A stretch of 17,152 nt of DNA, from NCBI GenBank assembly GCA_003557085.1, contig PWPR01000098.1:1-17152 (forward strand), read 5' to 3'. The notes below the pieces were generated by a model. That model was not told the DNA's origin and searched no databases. It was given only the letters and a program-made list of their open reading frames with translations. Every line of letters begins with the position of its first letter. Position 1 is the first letter of the stretch. The stretch is from Clostridia bacterium. Its GTDB lineage: Bacteria > Bacillota > UBA994 > PWPR01. Positions 8,003-14,407 of the stretch are shown piece by piece. Made by a program: the position numbers and the translations under genes.

Positions 8003-8458
8003 TTATCCAAAAAACACCTTCATAAACCAACGATATATTCTACGAATTCCAGGAATCTCGTTGTAAATATCGCCCCAAAGATCATAATAATCTCTTTGGT
8101 CAGTTATCAATCCATCCTCATTAAAAGTCAGTCGTGTTGCGCCAAAGATTGGCTTCTCAGGAAATATTCTAAAAGACATAGTCATTTTCCAGTCCATCAT
8201 GACAATATTGTCTGTCATAATGATATTGTAAATATCCATTTTAAGACTTTTACAGCGCTTGGCTAACCGATTACACATTTCAATGAACTCTTCTTTTCCT
8301 TCAATCCTTTGTATTGAATCATGGAACCTAATATCTTCATGATAGTATGGAAAAATATGTGACCAATCTGGCTTTCCCAGCTCACTATATGTCTTTGACC
8401 AGAGAGCTTCTATTTCTTCTACAGTCAACAATTTACCTTTTAGGTTTTTCTTACTCAT
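8003..8458 (-). CDS. NTF2/SnoaL-like protein
   Basis: A 151-residue single-domain protein of the cone-shaped alpha+beta fold shared by SnoaL, ketosteroid isomerase, limonene-epoxide hydrolase and NTF2. Seen features are the early helix with 'LWSKTYSELGKPDW', then 'YYHEDIRFHDSIQRIEGKEE' (start of the beta-sheet with the usual H-D pair and 'G.EE' helix cap) and the closing 'NEDGLITDQRDYYD'. Family members hydrolyse, cyclise or isomerise small hydrophobic molecules in the cone pocket, or only bind them. A TTG at 8476 would add six residues. I prefer the ATG at 8458, which has GTGGGG about 8 nt upstream. It is transcribed in the same direction as the SDR/FAD operon but is separated from it by the IS110 remnant. 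Substrate unknown. Confidence 0.85.
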   Translation of the reverse strand: MSKKNLKGKLLTVEEIEALWSKTYSELGKPDWSHIFPYYHEDIRFHDSIQRIEGKEEFIEMCNRLAKRCKSLKMDIYNIIMTDNIVMMDWKMTMSFRIFPEKPIFGATRLTFNEDGLITDQRDYYDLWGDIYNEIPGIRRIYRWFMKVFFG

Positions 8459-8496
8459 ATTAGAACCCCACTTCAACTATTCTTATATTTTATTTC

Positions 8497-8525
8497 AATT
8501 TACCATAATAATCTAATTTTAACAA
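8497..8525 (-). promoter_or_regulatory. Possible promoter of the NTF2-like gene
   Basis: On the minus strand TTGTTA (8525-8520) and TAAATT (8502-8497) are 17 nt apart, each with 4 of 6 consensus matches. This is about 40 nt before the ATG. AT-rich surroundings make chance matches likely. Confidence 0.35.
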
Positions 8526-8680
8526 TATCATTAATGCTTTAGCTCGCTAAAACTATCGTATATTATCTCACTTAATGATAGAATGTATGTATCTGAATCA
8601 TATTTTCAACACAAAATATTATTGACTCTTAAGATTCATCAGGAACTATTTTCTCATTATCCAGCATCAACTTTATCCAC

Positions 8681-8709
8681 TTAAAATTACTCAAAACTAA
8701 GCTTATTGT
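8681..8709 (+). promoter_or_regulatory. Possible promoter of the flavodoxin-ferredoxin gene
   Basis: TTAAAA (8681-8686) and TATTGT (8704-8709) are 17 nt apart, the same -35 hexamer as the stronger promoter at 3553. An alternative is TTGACT at 8622-8627 with TATTTT at 8647-8652, but its 19-nt spacer is long. The 286-nt interval 8459-8744 between divergent genes shows no ORF or stable hairpin. Confidence 0.35.
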
Positions 8710-8744
8710 AGCAGTTAAATGCAAGATTTAAAGGAGGATTCTAT

Positions 8745-9479
8745 ATGATTTACTATTTTTCTGGAACAGGAAACTCGAGATGGGTTGCCAAAACCTTAGC
8801 TAAGAAAATATGTGTTAGTTTAAGTAATATAATGGATTGTAATATAAACTCTCTCCCTATTGATGAAGAAATTTTTGGAATAGTTTTTCCAGTTTACGCT
8901 TGGGGAGCTCCAGAACCAGTTATAGACTTTGTTAAAAGGCTAAGAGGAACACCATCTTTTAGTTTTGCTATATGTACTTGTGGCTCTGAAGCAGGATACG
9001 CTATAGAAAAACTAACCCAGATAGTATCATTTGATAGTATGTACTCAATTGCAATGCCAAGTAACTATATCTTAGGGGCTGATTTAGAGGATAAGAAGTC
9101 AATGCATAAGAAGATTGATAATGCCAAGCTAGCATTAGATGTAATAGCGGCACAAATAGCATCTAGAACTTCCGTTAAAGAAGTAACTGAAGGTAGTTTT
9201 CCTTGGATAAAGTCTAATCTAGCTAACCTTGGTTTTAGAAAGTTTGGAAGAAACACTAAACTTTTTCATGCTACTGAGAACTGCACTTCCTGTATGAAAT
9301 GTGTGAAGGATTGTCCAGCAAATACTATTGAACTCATTAATGGTAAGCCGAAATGGGGAGAACTATGCTATCAGTGTATGGCATGTATTAATCTTTGTCC
9401 TGAGAGAGCTATTGAATATGGCAAAAAGACTTACAGAAGAGGAAGATATAGTCTAGAAAGTTTAGTAGTTGAAACTTAG
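8745..9479 (+). CDS. EFR1-type flavodoxin / bis-[4Fe-4S] ferredoxin fusion
   Basis: A 244-residue electron-transfer protein. The N-terminal flavodoxin-like domain (about 1-165) has the FMN phosphate loop YFSGTGNSRW (4-13), 'FPVYAWGAPEPV' and a CTCG segment near 77-80. The C-terminal domain carries two [4Fe-4S] motifs: C180-x2-C183-x2-C186-x3-C190-P and C208-x2-C211-x2-C214-x3-C218-P. This layout is the EFR1 ferredoxin family of anaerobic Firmicutes. It would pass single electrons between FMN and the clusters to partner oxidoreductases in the cytoplasm. AAGGAGG (8731-8737) lies 7 nt before the ATG. The nearby FAD oxidoreductase (4979-6577) is a plausible redox partner, but that is inferred from neighbourhood only. 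No terminator is evident after the stop. Confidence 0.95.
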   Translation: MIYYFSGTGNSRWVAKTLAKKICVSLSNIMDCNINSLPIDEEIFGIVFPVYAWGAPEPVIDFVKRLRGTPSFSFAICTCGSEAGYAIEKLTQIVSFDSMYSIAMPSNYILGADLEDKKSMHKKIDNAKLALDVIAAQIASRTSVKEVTEGSFPWIKSNLANLGFRKFGRNTKLFHATENCTSCMKCVKDCPANTIELINGKPKWGELCYQCMACINLCPERAIEYGKKTYRRGRYSLESLVVET

Positions 9480-9587
9480 CCTCCCTTTATTCTATGACTG
9501 CTAATAAGGCCTACTTTTGATTAAATATTGGTTTACTAAACTCGACTAGCACACCAGAGTGTTTAACTTGAATATATTCTCAAATTA

Positions 9588-9960
9588 GATTTTTTCTCTC
9601 TTTTTTAGTATTTCCCCTGTAACACTAGGCAGTCTATATGGCTCTATTTCCTTACAATCCTTGTCCTAGATTTCTTTGGCATTTTTTTGCTCCATCTAAA
9701 TCTGCTGACAAAGAATAAATTACCTCTTTAATAAAAGAAAGCCATTGCGGCACCTAAGCACATCATTCAAGGCTCTAATGTTACATATAATGCATTTACT
9801 TTCTCATCTTTACTGAGTAGCCCTTTAAATCAGCTGTCCATAATGATTTCATTTCTGCATGTTTAAGGTAGTTTCTAGCAAGTTCAAATACTTTTTTCAT
9901 TTTTTACTCAACATCCATAATTATATTTCTTAGAAAACTAAGTTTAATGGCAGTCAAAAA
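9588..9960 (-). pseudogene. Degraded coding remnant, family not recognised
   Basis: The 538-nt stretch 9480-10017 has no intact gene, but on the minus strand several short frames look like protein. LSFLRNIIMDVE meets a stop, then MKKVFELARNYLKHAEMK and SLWTADLKGYSVKMRK (9900-9796) ends in TAA. A shifted frame adds VNALYVTLEP, and further on KEIEPYRLPSVTGEILKK appears near 9600-9660. Composition and residue order suggest one or two old genes broken by stops and frameshifts, possibly mobile-element DNA like the two IS remnants nearby. I cannot name a family, and chance readings are not excluded. Confidence 0.3.
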
Positions 9961-10017
9961 GCAACGTTTTTAGCACAAAAATGTATGCAGGATTTCTTAA
10001 TTTTCTATAGCTACACC

Positions 10018-10212
10018 CTACTTAACTACTTCTTTTACTCTTCCAATTTCTCCACTAGTTAGCCTTACTTTTATACCATGGGGATGCCTATCAGATCTAG
10101 TTAGAATATCTTTCACATAACCCTCTGTCAACTTACTTGTTCTTTGATCCTCTTTCTTTACTATCTTAACCCTTGTTTCAGGGTGTATGTCTTTTCTCTT
10201 TATTTTGCTCAT
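10018..10212 (-). CDS. ywbE: YwbE family protein (DUF2196)
   Basis: A 64-residue protein that closely matches the pattern of Bacillus subtilis YwbE. It begins 'IHPETRVKIVKKEDQRTSKL', then TEGYVKDILTRSD, HPHGIKVRL and GEIGRVKEVV. The conserved KKxDQRTGKLT and HPHGIKVRL blocks are both recognisable (DQRTSKLT here). The family is a small basic beta-barrel-like domain of unknown function, widespread in Firmicutes and others. The ATG at 10212 has AAAGGAG about 9 nt upstream. It stands alone: the DNA downstream is degraded, and the next gene upstream is more than 500 nt away. Confidence 0.9.
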   Translation of the reverse strand: MSKIKRKDIHPETRVKIVKKEDQRTSKLTEGYVKDILTRSDRHPHGIKVRLTSGEIGRVKEVVK

Positions 10213-10742
10213 TTCTCTACGCTCCTTTCTAAGTTACAACTTTATCACTTAACCTAAAAATAGGAAAGTATTTAAGTCAATTAATGCTTATCTTTAAGAT
10301 AAATTTACACTATGTTAAAAAAAGAGCTCTTTAGATTGCTTGTCTATAAATAAATGTAACTATTTTCTATGTTGCAAGTCTGCTACTAGAAACTGCTACT
10401 CCTTATTCAATACTATTTTAGAGGAGTTGCTGCCTTATCAATGCGCTAGTTTTGATGATTTTTCTTGGTCTCTAATAGTTAAGTCATTTCACTTCAGTTG
10501 GTGCTTATGGGTCATAAAGATTTAACTTAAGCTCATCAAAAAATACTCGTATTACTTGTTATTTCTTCTATTAATACTTAATGTCCGGTAGGATATTATA
10601 GACACAACAATCAACCATTTTTAATGTACCTCTTTAATCTACTCTAAATACTAAAAAATAATTTAAATCAAAGAAAAACAGAGTAGAATTAACTACTCTG
10701 TACTTATTATGGCTATGCTTCTATATTATCAATTTTCTCTAT
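10213..10742. other. Intergenic region with two palindromes, no gene seen
   Basis: Between ywbE and the NERD gene I find no convincing reading frame; the short plus-strand frames have stops and no homology that I recognise. Two symmetric sites lie in the ywbE upstream part. TTATCTTTAAGATAA (10288-10302) is a perfect 7-1-7 inverted repeat in the format of Fur/PerR-type operators. AAAGAGCTCTTT (10321-10332) is a perfect 12-bp palindrome. The right end holds the NERD gene terminator. Confidence 0.5.
10671..10701 (-). terminator. Rho-independent terminator of the NERD gene
   Basis: On the minus strand ACAGAGTAG (10701-10693) pairs perfectly with CTACTCTGT (10686-10678) around the 6-nt loop TTAATT. 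The run TTTTTCTTTG follows at once. It lies about 40 nt past the stop codon. Confidence 0.85.
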
Positions 10743-11324
10743 TTATGCAGCTGTAGTTCTTCCTTGACTTCTGATAATAAGCTTGTCTTTGACTTCTTCT
10801 AACTGTTCACTAGAAATTGCATCTTCATCGTCTCTTAAATGAGCTACAATTTCATCTGCTCTTACAACTAGTGAATCAGAGAACAGGTTGCTTAGAACAG
10901 CTCGCTTATGGAAGACTACAATAGGATACATTGGTATATTAGAAGCTGCATCATCTAATTCATTTCTCATACCTTTTATAATACTGACAATATCAACTAT
11001 CGGATTATCGAACTCTTCAGTCCTACTGATAAGATCTTCACTCCATTTAGGCTGCGATTCATCTCCTGTTATAATTCCTTTTCTATTCACAACTTTTAAT
11101 AGATATATTCCCTTCTTACTTATAACAACATAGTCAATCACAGAAGTCTTCTTTCTCTCGTCAGTTACCTTTACTTTTTCAATAATGTCAAAAGAATCAG
11201 AAAGTTTCCTCAACGACTCACGGGTTATACGATGTGTGTTTTGACTTGCAGAATAAATAACACCTAGCAGAACAATACCAGCAAATAAAAAAACAATAAT
11301 TCCAGTTATGCCATCCACAATCAT
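10743..11324 (-). CDS. Membrane-anchored NERD-domain protein
   Basis: About 193 residues. One hydrophobic N-terminal helix (ITGIIVFLFAGIVLLGVIYSAS, given as 'ITGIIVFLFAG' and 'IVLLGVIYS', about residues 7-28) anchors the protein. The rest matches the nuclease-related domain (NERD): 'VIDYVVISKKGIYLLKVVNRKG', then W and the 'NPIVDIVSIIKGMRN' helix, then 'YPIVVFHKRAVL'. NERD is distantly related to restriction-like nucleases. The usual E/D-x-K core appears altered here to 'LKVV', so nuclease activity is doubtful. Starts are ambiguous: GTG 11327, ATG 11324 and GTG 11318. The AAAGGG site is too close to the first two (2 nt before ATG 11324) but 8 nt before GTG 11318, so GTG 11318 may be the true start. 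The gene is monocistronic with its own terminator. Confidence 0.8.
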   Translation of the reverse strand: MIVDGITGIIVFLFAGIVLLGVIYSASQNTHRITRESLRKLSDSFDIIEKVKVTDERKKTSVIDYVVISKKGIYLLKVVNRKGIITGDESQPKWSEDLISRTEEFDNPIVDIVSIIKGMRNELDDAASNIPMYPIVVFHKRAVLSNLFSDSLVVRADEIVAHLRDDEDAISSEQLEEVKDKLIIRSQGRTTAA

Positions 11325-11874
11325 CACCCTTTCTACTTATATTTTATCACACATTAATGCTTTAATGTATACAAGTACGAATTTTTTTATAATATTTTAT
11401 TTAAGAATCAATTATCCTTCGTGTTTTAACCTAATAATGCTAAATTTTTTAGTAAATTAGAGTATGATATTTACTTTGCCAGCTATCTTATATAAAAAAA
11501 TGTATATTTTCCTTAGAGGGTGCTTTTTTTATTTAATTATGCACTATATAATGTAATAAACTACATTAGAACATTTTTCCTAAGTTGAGTATGTAGAATC
11601 GCAATAGGGTTCATAGTAGCATTAAATACATGACTCCTATAGAATACGAATCACTTTTCCACAGTATTGCTTGTTAACTTTTACGTGTCCGAGTTCTTAT
11701 ACCAAATCCACATAAAGAACTAAAGCTTGGAAAACAAATATCAATAATAACTAACCGCTACATTTCTTTCAACTGAATTTTTATTCTTATATTGATACCA
11801 AATGATTTTTTATTTATGAGGGGGTTTTTAGATTAAGTAACTGTCTTAGATTATTAATAGGAGGAAACTAAATC
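11325..11874. other. Intergenic region, no gene recognised
   Basis: About 550 nt of AT-rich DNA between divergent genes. No reading frame longer than about 30 codons looks coding. One plus frame near 11685-11770 reads VLIPNPHKELKLGK before a stop, which may be chance or a scrap. I see no tRNA, stable hairpin or array. The right end must hold the hydrolase promoter; no clear -35/-10 pair stands out. AGGAGG at 11859-11864 is the hydrolase ribosome binding site. Confidence 0.5.
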
Positions 11875-12678
11875 ATGTATTATAACAGTGACTATGGTGA
11901 TATTTATTATGAAGTTTATGGGGTAGAGGGTAATCCAACATTAGTTTTTACTCACGGAGTGACGATGGATCATAAGACATTTTATCCTCAAGTTGAGTTT
12001 TTAAAAGATCATTTTAGAATAGTGATTTGGGATATGCCCTTACATGGAAAATCTTGCAACATAGACACCAGCTTCAGATTCTCTATCACTGCAGCTAATA
12101 TTCTATTAGATTTGCTTGATTATTTAGAAATCGAAAAAGGTATTTTTGCAGGATTATCATATGGAAGCATAATTTCTCAACACATAGCTTATGAGCATCC
12201 TGAGAAGGTAATTGCCTTGATAGCTATTAGCGGCCAGTCTTTATATCCAAAAAGAAACAAGCTTCTTAACATATTTAAGTGGCTCCTAACTTTAGTACTT
12301 GTTGCTAAAACAAATAAGAGTATTGCAAAGTCTTTTGCTAAGCATAAGACTAATTCAAGTGAGGTGAAGAAACACCTTGAAGAAGGTGTCTACAACGTGG
12401 GAAAAAAGAACTATATATATCTTAATAAAGAATTAATTAATGATTTAGTAATAGGTTCTATAGAGAAAATTAAATGCCCACTTTTAATATTATATGGAGA
12501 TAGTGAGTTTAACTCTGTTAAGAAAATGCATCAAAAATGGCACAGTAGTACTCCCAGAAGCAAAATAGTTAAAATAGACAATGCTAACCACATTACAAAT
12601 CAAGATAATCCTCAAGAAGTAAATGAAGCAATTATAAACTTCTATCAGGGCCTAATAACGCTAGCAAAGCCCTCCTGA
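11875..12678 (+). CDS. Alpha/beta-fold hydrolase
   Basis: A 267-residue cytoplasmic hydrolase with the complete set of alpha/beta-hydrolase marks. These are the oxyanion-hole 'TLVFTHGVTMDH' (H27-G28), 'IVIWDMPLHGKS' (52-60), the nucleophile elbow GLSYGS (S95), the acid in LILYGDSEF (D209) and the catalytic His in DNANHITNQD (H239). A lysine-rich lid (about 125-175) covers the site and probably sets substrate choice. Esterase, lipase-like or C-C hydrolase roles are all possible. AGGAGG lies 10 nt before the ATG. It precedes the small membrane protein gene by 135 nt. It may serve the same lipid or isoprenoid pathway as the SDR, FAD and tocopherol-cyclase-like enzymes nearby, which is inference. 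Confidence 0.93.
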   Translation: MYYNSDYGDIYYEVYGVEGNPTLVFTHGVTMDHKTFYPQVEFLKDHFRIVIWDMPLHGKSCNIDTSFRFSITAANILLDLLDYLEIEKGIFAGLSYGSIISQHIAYEHPEKVIALIAISGQSLYPKRNKLLNIFKWLLTLVLVAKTNKSIAKSFAKHKTNSSEVKKHLEEGVYNVGKKNYIYLNKELINDLVIGSIEKIKCPLLILYGDSEFNSVKKMHQKWHSSTPRSKIVKIDNANHITNQDNPQEVNEAIINFYQGLITLAKPS

Positions 12679-12730
12679 TTGGGTGTTTAACAATATATTT
12701 TATTAATTAATATTTAGCATTGTGATCTTA

Positions 12731-12759
12731 TGAACTAACAAGTAAACTTGTCTTATAAA
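12731..12759 (+). promoter_or_regulatory. Promoter with operator-like inverted repeat
   Basis: TATAAA (12754-12759) is a good -10; a weak -35 (TGAACT, 12731-12736) lies 17 nt upstream. Within the spacer is the inverted repeat ACAAGT-AA-ACTTGT (12738-12751), the form of a TetR-like operator placed to block polymerase. The 12-mer TAACAAGTAAAC here also occurs on the minus strand at 7993-7982. It would control the small membrane protein gene. Confidence 0.4.
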
Positions 12760-12766
12760 ACTAATG

Positions 12767-12813
12767 AAAGGAGCAGAGTTCAATTTAAATTTGCTTATTG
12801 AACTTTATAACAT
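12767..12813 (+). promoter_or_regulatory. Hairpin-bridged Shine-Dalgarno before the membrane protein gene
   Basis: AAAGGAG (12767-12773) lies 40 nt before the ATG at 12814, which has no nearer site. A 10-bp stem fills the gap: AGAGTTCAAT (12775-12784) with ATTGAACTTT (12797-12806), one G-U pair, 12-nt loop. When folded, 8 nt separate the Shine-Dalgarno sequence from the ATG. The heptamer and distance match the site before the SDR gene. Alternatively ATG 12764 opens a 17-codon frame whose TGA overlaps the gene's ATG, but that frame has no ribosome binding site. Confidence 0.55.
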
Positions 12814-13158
12814 ATGATTACTAAGAGAATGAAAGCTTGTCTCATAACTGGGGCTCTTCTAGGAGTGACATGTATAGTAGGAGCCTTAATAAGATCTGGA
12901 TTTAATCATAGCCCAATATATCTATTTTCTTTTTGGTACAACAGGGTTTTGATAGGGCTTGTTGTCGGCTTTGCATCACAAAAAATTGCTTTACCCAAAG
13001 CTATAGTTAGAGGTGCAATACTTGGACTTTTCATATCCTTTGCGTTTTATAGCTCAACAGGTTTTGCTGATCCAGTTGGCTTTTTAGCAGGCATTGTTTA
13101 TGGAATTATTATCGAAATTGTAGCAAGAAAATTTAGTGATAGATTAGTAAAATCCTAA
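12814..13158 (+). CDS. Small multi-TM membrane protein, function unknown
   Basis: A 114-residue hydrophobic protein with about four membrane segments (near 8-26, 36-53, 63-80 and 84-104), glycine-rich helices ('GALLGVTCIVGALI', 'GAILGLFISFAF') and a basic C-terminus (ARKFSDRLVKS). I do not recognise a named family. The ATG at 12814 is used because a stop precedes it in frame. An internal ATG at 12829 (giving MKACLITG) is also possible, and neither has a ribosome binding site directly upstream; see the hairpin at 12767-12813. It lies downstream of the hydrolase and converges on the tocopherol-cyclase-like gene. Confidence 0.75.
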   Translation: MITKRMKACLITGALLGVTCIVGALIRSGFNHSPIYLFSFWYNRVLIGLVVGFASQKIALPKAIVRGAILGLFISFAFYSSTGFADPVGFLAGIVYGIIIEIVARKFSDRLVKS

Positions 13159-13194
13159 TCTGTAAATTACTCATTTTAAGTTAATATATAATGG

Positions 13195-13216
13195 AAAGGG
13201 CCTGTTTGGGTCCTTT
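13195..13216. terminator. Possible terminator between convergent genes
   Basis: AAAGGGCC (13195-13202) pairs with GGTCCTTT (13209-13216) around TGTTTG. On the plus strand the stem is complete with one G-U pair; on the minus strand it has one A-C mismatch and overlaps the stop codon of the tocopherol-cyclase-like gene. Neither side has a strong T run, so its effect is uncertain. Confidence 0.35.
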
Positions 13217-14159
13217 AAAATTTGCCAACTATCTCAATTCCTGCGTATTCTGTTTCATGGGATTTTATTATCTTGCCATTCTTCTTTAGTGTCAAGTTTA
13301 CCCTTCCTCCCAAACCTTCTTTTATGATATCTTTCATTTTTCCTTTGACAGGAGCTAGCAACTCTCCCCCATCTTGCATATAAGCGTTTATCTTCAGCTC
13401 TAGATCTTTTCTTGTAAGCATAATATCTACACCATCATCTCTTAACTTAATAGTCTTAACTCTTCCTCCATTATATGTGGCAATCCGATATTCTACATTA
13501 TCAAATAACACATTCGCTATTAATCCCATAAAAGAGAAACCTAACATAGGAACTTTTGCGACACTCAGCATAAAGCTATCATTTCTGTCATTAAAATGGT
13601 TACCTTGCATCCATATATATTTTTCTGGAAATGAAGTGCCCCAGTCCTTCTCAATATATCCTTTATCAGAAGTGAAATTTATAGAACTATTATTTACTTC
13701 TAATTGCCCATTAACAGTATGTGTCATGCTAACTACACCATGATTACATTTCATATTAGGTATATATGCAAAGTACCCCATAATGTTAGGCATTATAAAA
13801 CTGCTCATCAAAGGAGTCAAACTCCCGAAATCTACTCTGCCTTTTATTGTGTTTTCATCATCTTTAAGATTGACTGATAAACTACTTTCACTGAAATAGT
13901 TCTGTCCGACCTTTACCCTAAAAGGCTTGTTTTGAACTTCAAAGTCTTCTATTTTATATCGAAAATAATAGGTCTTTATAGGCGCTGATACAATTACTTG
14001 CACAAATGCATGACTGTCTTCTTCATTTAGACTTATACCTGGTATAAATGAGATAGTTTTATCATCTTCAATACTGACTTGCTTATAATACCACCCTTCA
14101 AAATAATTTCTCTTGTTAAGACTTCCTTGAAACATATGTGGGTTTTTTATCTTTTTCAT
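13215..14159 (-). CDS. Tocopherol cyclase family protein
   Basis: A 314-residue protein of the tocopherol-cyclase-like family, beta-barrel proteins that in plants and cyanobacteria close the chromanol ring of tocopherols. The family marks are clear: 'RNYFEGWYYKQV' (17-28) at the start, SHAFVQVI, 'GVVSMTHTVNG' (141-151), 'DKGYIEKDWGTSFPEKYIWM' (165-184) and QGNHF (185-189). Length is somewhat shorter than plant VTE1 and like bacterial homologues. A related calycin-like family includes CrtC (carotenoid hydratase), so a hydratase or cyclase acting on an isoprenoid chain is a fair guess. A tocopherol pathway itself is unlikely in a strict anaerobe. The ATG has AGGAGAGG about 6 nt upstream. The CrtI-like enzyme, SDR and hydrolase nearby fit such chemistry. 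Confidence 0.88.
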   Translation of the reverse strand: MKKIKNPHMFQGSLNKRNYFEGWYYKQVSIEDDKTISFIPGISLNEEDSHAFVQVIVSAPIKTYYFRYKIEDFEVQNKPFRVKVGQNYFSESSLSVNLKDDENTIKGRVDFGSLTPLMSSFIMPNIMGYFAYIPNMKCNHGVVSMTHTVNGQLEVNNSSINFTSDKGYIEKDWGTSFPEKYIWMQGNHFNDRNDSFMLSVAKVPMLGFSFMGLIANVLFDNVEYRIATYNGGRVKTIKLRDDGVDIMLTRKDLELKINAYMQDGGELLAPVKGKMKDIIKEGLGGRVNLTLKKNGKIIKSHETEYAGIEIVGKF

Positions 14160-14234
14160 TTTTAACCTCTCCTAAAGCTCTGCAGCTCAAAGCTACTATT
14201 AGACACACTAGAAATTGAACTAATTATTAAGGTA

Positions 14235-14240
14235 ATTATA
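14235..14240 (-). promoter_or_regulatory. -10 box of the tocopherol-cyclase-like gene
   Basis: A perfect TATAAT on the minus strand about 75 nt before the ATG. The -35 region (around 14258-14263) is weak, so an activator or an unusual promoter is possible. The 248-nt gap 14160-14407 otherwise holds only the terminator of the SLH gene at its right end. Confidence 0.45.
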
Positions 14241-14318
14241 CTAAACTTACTACATTTAACATGTCTTAGCAATACTTTAACGTAGCAATGTAAAACATAG
14301 TTCGATAATACCCTTACT

Positions 14319-14371
14319 AAAACAAGAAACTCCTTGCAAGATATTTAGTTCCCTAAATCGCCTACAAGGAG
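14319..14371 (-). terminator. Terminator of the SLH surface-protein gene
   Basis: On the minus strand CTCCTTG (14371-14365) pairs with CAAGGAG (14336-14330). A second stem, ATTTAG/CTAAAT with loop GGAA, is nested inside. The T-rich run TTTCTTGTTTT follows. It begins about 37 nt past the stop codon. Confidence 0.65.
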
Positions 14372-14407
14372 GTATTCTATTTTATTAAGCTATTTTGTAT
14401 ATATGTT

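Noticed and set aside
7988..8266. 92-codon plus-strand ORF
   Set aside because: It is opposite the NTF2-like gene, has no domain-like pattern and no ribosome binding site.
9541..9620. Terminator after the flavodoxin-ferredoxin gene (palindrome GAATATATTC before T-rich DNA)
   Set aside because: The stem is short with no proper loop, and the T run is too far away.
10340..10525. 61-codon plus-strand ORF between ywbE and the NERD gene
   Set aside because: It has an odd Cys/Ser/Phe-rich composition, no ribosome binding site and no recognisable motif.
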